Below, one piece after another: positions 5,641 through 9,355 of a stretch of 9,355 nucleotides of DNA. The stretch covers positions 1-9,355 of the forward strand of contig JAVWOV010000037.1 in the NCBI GenBank assembly GCA_036636255.1, written 5' to 3'. This DNA comes from CALVXC01 sp036636255. Lineage in GTDB: Bacteria; Bacillota_I; Bacilli_A; RF39; UBA660. The position numbers and the translations under genes were made by a program. The first letter of the stretch is position 1; each line of letters begins with the position of its first letter. A model generated the notes under the pieces. It saw only the letters and a program-made list of their open reading frames with translations, did not search any database and was not told the origin of the DNA.

Positions 5641-7149
5641 ATGAAACCAACTATATTAATTATTTTAGACGGTGTTGGCATTAGGAAAGAAATTGTAGGC
5701 AATGCTTTTAAACAGGCAAATAAACCAACTTTAGATTATTTATGGTCTAATTATTCTCATTGTCTTTTAAAAGCTGCTGAGCAAGAAGTGGGATTACCAA
5801 TTGGACAAATGGGTAATAGTGAAGTGGGGCATATGAATATCGGAGCAGGTCGAATTGTTTATCAACCATTGCAATTAATAAATGAAAAAATAAAAGATAA
5901 ATCTTTTTTTAAAAATCAAGCTATTTTAGAGGTTATGGATCATGTTAAAAAAAATAATTCTCAATTACATATTTTTGGTCTTTTAAGTGATGGTGGAATT
6001 CATTCGCATATTAATCATTTATTAAGTTTATTGGATATGGCTAAAGAGGAAAATATTAAACAAATTTATTTACATATGTTTTTAGATGGTCGCGACACTT
6101 TACAACGAGGTGCAATAAAATATTTAGATCAATTAAATGAAAAAATAAAAGATTTAAAAATAGGTCAAATAGCTACTATTTCTGGTCGTTATTATGCTAT
6201 GGATCGTGATAATCGTCCAGAAAGATTAAGAAAAGCTTATGATGCAATAGTTTATAATAAGGGAGAACATTATAATAATTATCAGGAAGTAATAAGTACT
6301 AATTATAAAAAAAATATTACTGATGAATTTATTGCTCCGGCTATTTTAGTTGAAAATTCAACTATTAATGATAATGATGGTTTATTAGTATTTAATTTCC
6401 GCCCAGATCGTTTAAGAGAATTGTTTGGAGCCTTAACAAATCCTTGTTTTCATCAATTTGCTACTAAGAGGATAACTAATTTAAAATTGACAACTATGTT
6501 TCCTGTTAGTGAAGAAGTAATATCTAAGTCAGCTTTTAAACTGGATAATTTAAAAAATACTTTAGGGGAATATCTTAGTATAAAAGGATTGTCGCAATTA
6601 AGAATCGCTGAAACTGAAAAATATGCTCATGTAACTTATTTTTTTAATGGGGGTTTAAAGAAACAATTAAAAAACTGTGATGAAATATTAATTCCCTCTT
6701 CTAAAGTAGCTACTTATGATCTTGATCCTGCTATGGGTGCTTATCAAATAACGGATATTTTATTAAAAAAAATGGAAAAATATGATTTCATTGTTTTAAA
6801 TTTTGCTAATGGTGATATGGTGGGTCATACGGGTAATATGCTGGCTACGATTCGAGCAATTGAAGTGATAGATCAATGTTTAGCAAAAATTTATCAAAAA
6901 ATAACAGCTATTAATGGTTTGTTGGTTATTACTGCTGATCATGGTAATAGTGAATATATGTTTAACGATAATAACATAATAACAAGTCATACTATGAGTA
7001 AAGTACCCTTTATTATCAATAGGAATATAGCTTTAAAAGATGGTAAACTAGCGGATATTGCACCAACGATATTGGAACTAATGAAAATAAAAAAGCCTGT
7101 GTCTATGACTGGTGAAAGTTTAATAGAAAAAGTTGAAATAAATACTTAA
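5641..7149 (+). CDS. gpmI: 2,3-bisphosphoglycerate-independent phosphoglycerate mutase
   Basis: Converts 3-phosphoglycerate to 2-phosphoglycerate through a phosphoserine intermediate and two metal ions, normally Mn2+ in Firmicutes; cytoplasmic glycolysis. At 502 residues it is near the family's usual 510. Alkaline-phosphatase-type metal sites and the catalytic serine are visible: D10 in ILDGVG, S60 in GNSEVGH, SDGGIHSH (116-123), DGRDT (149-153), the substrate-binding GRYYAMDRD segment (183-191), FNFRPDR (251-257), then PSSKVATYDL, NFANGDMVGHTGN, TADHGNSE and SHTMSKVP in the C-terminal metal-binding half. LDGVG replaces the common LDGWG. The ATG at 5641 has AGGTGA at 5631-5636. It is set apart from pgk and tpiA by spo0A and the unknown membrane protein gene, and eno does not follow. 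No terminator is seen after its TAA, so transcripts may continue into dus. Confidence 0.97.
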   Translation: MKPTILIILDGVGIRKEIVGNAFKQANKPTLDYLWSNYSHCLLKAAEQEVGLPIGQMGNSEVGHMNIGAGRIVYQPLQLINEKIKDKSFFKNQAILEVMDHVKKNNSQLHIFGLLSDGGIHSHINHLLSLLDMAKEENIKQIYLHMFLDGRDTLQRGAIKYLDQLNEKIKDLKIGQIATISGRYYAMDRDNRPERLRKAYDAIVYNKGEHYNNYQEVISTNYKKNITDEFIAPAILVENSTINDNDGLLVFNFRPDRLRELFGALTNPCFHQFATKRITNLKLTTMFPVSEEVISKSAFKLDNLKNTLGEYLSIKGLSQLRIAETEKYAHVTYFFNGGLKKQLKNCDEILIPSSKVATYDLDPAMGAYQITDILLKKMEKYDFIVLNFANGDMVGHTGNMLATIRAIEVIDQCLAKIYQKITAINGLLVITADHGNSEYMFNDNNIITSHTMSKVPFIINRNIALKDGKLADIAPTILELMKIKKPVSMTGESLIEKVEINT

Positions 7150-7161
7150 TTTAGGTATAAT
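7133..7161 (+). promoter_or_regulatory. sigma-A-type promoter of the dus-RDD-lysS operon
   Basis: TTGAAA (7133-7138, one mismatch to TTGACA), a 17-base spacer and a perfect TATAAT (7156-7161) form a near-consensus promoter. Its -35 lies in the last codons of gpmI. The predicted start at about 7167-7168 falls in the AAGGTGAT ribosome site, leaving a leader of about 9-10 bases before the dus ATG. Confidence 0.75.
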
Positions 7162-7176
7162 TGAAAAGGTGATTTT

Positions 7177-8178
7177 ATGTGGCAAATTGGTAATGTCAAG
7201 ATAGCGAATAAGGTAGTATTAGCGCCAATGGCTGGTATATGTAATTGTGCTTTTAGAACAATTATAAAACAAATGGGTTGTGGTTTAATTGTAAGTGAAA
7301 TGGTTAGTGATAAAGCTATTAGTTATGGTAGTAAAAAAACTATTGATATGCTTTATATGACGGATTATGAACGACCAATTAGTCAGCAAATATTTGGCAG
7401 CGATGAAAAAACATTTGTTCAAGCTGCTACTTTCATTTATGAAACAATGAAACCTGATATTATTGATATTAATATGGGTTGTCCTGTACCTAAAGTAGCT
7501 TTAAGAGCGCAAGCTGGTAGTGCTCTTTTAAAAAATCCGGAAAAAGTTAAAAAAATTGTTGCTGCTGTTGTTGCTGCGGTGCCAATTCCTATAACTGTTA
7601 AAATTAGAAGTGGGTGGAATAAAGAAAGTATAAATGCGGTTCAAATAGCTAAAATATGTGAAGAAGCTGGTGCTAAAGCAATAACTATTCATCCCCGTAC
7701 AAGAGCTCAAGGTTATCAAGGGAATGCTGATTGGCAAATTATTAAAAAAGTTAAACAAAATGTTACTATTCCTGTTATAGGTAATGGTGATATAAAAACA
7801 TGTTATGATGCACAAAGAATGTTGGATGAAACGGCGTGTGATGCTGTTATGATTGGTCGAGCTTCATTAGGTAATCCTTGGCTTATAAAACAAACTAAGG
7901 ATTATTTAGAAAACAATATTCTTCCAACTACTATAACTTTAAAACAAAAAATAACTATGATAAAAAAACATATCAATTATTTATGTGAAATTAAAAGTGA
8001 AAAAAAAGCTTTGTTAGAAATAAGAAGTCATATAAGTTGGTATTTAAAAGGTGTTTCATATAGTACAAATGTAAGGCAGGAAATTTTTAAAACAACTAGT
8101 TTGAAGGAAATTAATAAATTATTAGATCAATTTTTAGCAGAAAATAATAAAGTAATGGAGGGGAATCATGAATGCTAG
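7177..8178 (+). CDS. dusB: tRNA-dihydrouridine synthase, DusB-like
   Basis: FMN enzyme that uses NADPH to reduce particular uridines in tRNA to dihydrouridine. The product has 333 residues, normal for the family. The TIM-barrel catalytic domain (about 1-240) begins with LAPMAG (15-20). It carries the active-site Cys102 in INMGCP and the lysine of VKIRSGW (about 141-147). Further motifs are IHPRTRAQGY with ADW, the FMN-phosphate-binding NGDI, and MIGRASLGNPW. A helical C-terminal domain follows (about 245-330). The nifR3/DusB-like signature and the neighbourhood with lysS, as in Bacillus subtilis, support DusB over DusA or DusC; which uridine is modified cannot be read from the sequence. The ATG at 7177 follows AAGGTGAT at 7166-7173. 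The gene ends in TAG and overlaps the RDD gene by 11 bases. Confidence 0.95.
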   Translation: MWQIGNVKIANKVVLAPMAGICNCAFRTIIKQMGCGLIVSEMVSDKAISYGSKKTIDMLYMTDYERPISQQIFGSDEKTFVQAATFIYETMKPDIIDINMGCPVPKVALRAQAGSALLKNPEKVKKIVAAVVAAVPIPITVKIRSGWNKESINAVQIAKICEEAGAKAITIHPRTRAQGYQGNADWQIIKKVKQNVTIPVIGNGDIKTCYDAQRMLDETACDAVMIGRASLGNPWLIKQTKDYLENNILPTTITLKQKITMIKKHINYLCEIKSEKKALLEIRSHISWYLKGVSYSTNVRQEIFKTTSLKEINKLLDQFLAENNKVMEGNHEC

Positions 8179-8761
8179 TTTTAAAAAACGTTTATTGGCT
8201 TATTTATTAGATTGTGTTTTTTTGATTATTATTGCTACTATTATTAGTTTGTTTATTCCCATAAATGATAATGTTAAAGTATTAAATCAAGAACTAACTA
8301 CTATTCAAAATAATTATTTAAAGCATGATATTAAATATACACAATATTTTAACGGGAGTGCTGAAATAATCAAAGATTTGGATCAACAGCAAATTATTTT
8401 TTATCTAATAACAGCTATACTAATGATAGGTTATTTTGTTATTTGGCCTTATTATCATCAAGGTCAAACAATGGGTAAAAAGAAAATGCAAATAAAAATA
8501 GTAAATAATAATAATCAGGCTGTTACTATTAATACTTTATTAATTAGAAGTATGATAATTACGGGTTTAGGTTATATGTTAATAACAATGTTATTGGTAT
8601 ATTTATTGCCTAGTCAAAATTATTATTTAACTATTAGTATATTATCATTTATGCAAATGATTATTATTATAACGAGTGGTTTTATGATATTAAACCGAGC
8701 TAATAAAAAAGGTATTCATGATTTGATTGTCAAAACGAAAGTAATAGAGGTGGAAAAATGA
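8168..8761 (+). CDS. RDD family membrane protein
   Basis: Integral membrane protein of 197 residues. R8 and D15 near the first helix, GQTMGKKKMQIKIV (99-112) and the closing K-K-G-I-H-D-L-I-x-x-T-K-V (180-192) are the RDD-family signature. Four hydrophobic segments are likely at about 10-31, 76-94, 123-147 and 152-175. The first two are joined by a polar loop of about 45 residues, longer than in many short RDD proteins. The family's role is not well settled; a few members have been linked to ion transport, so no function is assigned. The ATG at 8168 lies inside the end of dus and is preceded by a strong GGAGGGG (8158-8164). Its TGA overlaps the lysS ATG in an ATGA junction, so the gene is tightly embedded and probably translationally coupled on both sides. 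Confidence 0.92.
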   Translation: MNASFKKRLLAYLLDCVFLIIIATIISLFIPINDNVKVLNQELTTIQNNYLKHDIKYTQYFNGSAEIIKDLDQQQIIFYLITAILMIGYFVIWPYYHQGQTMGKKKMQIKIVNNNNQAVTINTLLIRSMIITGLGYMLITMLLVYLLPSQNYYLTISILSFMQMIIIITSGFMILNRANKKGIHDLIVKTKVIEVEK

Positions 8762-9355
8762 AAGAATTAACTGAACAAGAAATAGTTAGAAGAAACAAAA
8801 TAGCTAATATAAAAAAGGTAACAAATCCTTATCCAGAAAGGTTTATCATAACGCATTCTTTAAAAGAAAGCACCCAATTAGAAGATGAAACGAAGGATGT
8901 GATGGTTGCTGGCCGAATTGTTTTTATGCGAAAAATGGGTAAATTAAGTTTTATAAAAATACGTGATATTGAAGCTGATTTACAAATATCTATTAAATTT
9001 GATTTAGTTGGTGAAGAAAATTATACTTTTTTTAAAGAAAATTTTGATTTAGGTGATTTTATTGGTGCTAGGGGTGAAATATTTACAACACATACGGGTG
9101 AAAAAACGCTTCGTGCAAATGAATTTCAATTTTTGGGTAAAGCTTTAAAACCTTTACCAGAGAAATTTCATGGTTTAACTGATGCGGAACTTTGTTATCG
9201 TCATCGCTATGTTGATTTAATTATGAATGAAGAAACGCGAAAAAGATTTTTAATAAGAATTAAATTTATTAAGGAATTAAGAAATTACTTAGATAATTTA
9301 AATTATTATGAAATTGAAACACCTATTTTAAATAATAAAGCTAGTGGGGCTGTAG
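8758..9355 (+). CDS. lysS: lysyl-tRNA synthetase, class II, N-terminal part (cut by the right window edge)
   Basis: Charges tRNA-Lys with lysine using ATP. The 199 codons visible are about 40% of the usual 490-500. An N-terminal helix with RRNKI is followed by the OB-fold anticodon-binding domain (about 47-128), with VAGRIVFMRKMGKLSFIKIRD at its start and GDFIGARGEIFTTHTGE near its end. The linker is typical of LysS: PLPEKFHGLTD (132-142), then YRHRYVDLI. The catalytic domain begins with class II motif 1, ending in YEIETPIL (184-191). After it the sequence reads NNKASGA where many bacterial enzymes have a GGA-type segment. The ATG at 8758 overlaps the RDD stop (ATGA) and follows GAGGTGG (8748-8754). 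The frame is open to the edge. It is the third gene of the dus-RDD-lysS operon. Confidence 0.96.
   Translation, partial: MKELTEQEIVRRNKIANIKKVTNPYPERFIITHSLKESTQLEDETKDVMVAGRIVFMRKMGKLSFIKIRDIEADLQISIKFDLVGEENYTFFKENFDLGDFIGARGEIFTTHTGEKTLRANEFQFLGKALKPLPEKFHGLTDAELCYRHRYVDLIMNEETRKRFLIRIKFIKELRNYLDNLNYYEIETPILNNKASGAV

Noticed and set aside
7528..7815. 95-codon minus-strand open frame inside dus
   Set aside because: It is antisense to the conserved Dus catalytic domain; its Asn/Phe/Ser-rich product has no recognisable feature or ribosome site.
1..9355. CRISPR arrays, tRNA or rRNA genes, insertion sequences, attachment sites, riboswitches
   Set aside because: No regularly spaced repeats, cloverleaf-like stretches, transposase motifs or long structured leaders were seen; intergenic gaps are at most about 176 bases and are accounted for by promoters, terminators and 0A boxes.

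Overview
The window is a very AT-rich, gene-dense bacterial segment that uses the standard bacterial code: three of the eight stops seen are not TAA (TGA twice, TAG once) and tryptophans are encoded by TGG. A clear spo0A gene, strong Shine-Dalgarno sites of the AGGTGA/GGGAG kind, consensus sigma-A-like promoters, the dus-(RDD)-lysS order and the divergent glycolytic enzymes point to a low-GC Firmicute. Candidates are an uncultured Bacilli or Clostridia lineage, possibly close to the Mollicutes-related gut groups, but not a UGA=Trp mycoplasma. The exact taxon cannot be fixed from this window.

Layout. (1) Positions 1-576, minus strand: the 5' part of an unrecognised gene that runs off the left edge. 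(2) A divergent intergenic region (577-752) carries an excellent promoter for the plus-strand genes and a weaker candidate in the other direction. (3) A plus-strand unit follows: a prepilin with a C-terminal LamG-like domain, then pgk one base after it, then tpiA overlapping pgk by 17 bases. (4) spo0A comes next, after a 124-base spacer that holds three helically phased Spo0A-box-like sites; its terminator begins inside the coding sequence. (5) A monocistronic gene encodes a membrane-anchored extracytoplasmic protein of unknown function and has its own promoter and terminator. (6) gpmI has its own promoter and a very short predicted leader. (7) A promoter spanning the end of gpmI drives dus, an RDD membrane protein gene and lysS; these three overlap one another, and lysS is cut by the right edge.

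How the genes work together. Pgk, TpiA and GpmI are consecutive or near-consecutive lower-glycolysis enzymes; gap and eno are not in the window. The glycolytic cluster is interrupted by the sporulation master regulator and the unknown membrane protein. Dus and LysS both serve translation (tRNA dihydrouridine formation and lysine charging). The most interesting points are the tandem 0A boxes in front of spo0A, suggesting autoregulation; the coupling of a lectin-like prepilin to pgk; the unknown spo0A-gpmI interval gene; and the repeated pattern of promoters whose predicted start sites lie almost on the Shine-Dalgarno sequence. All assignments come from reading the sequence; no database search was possible.
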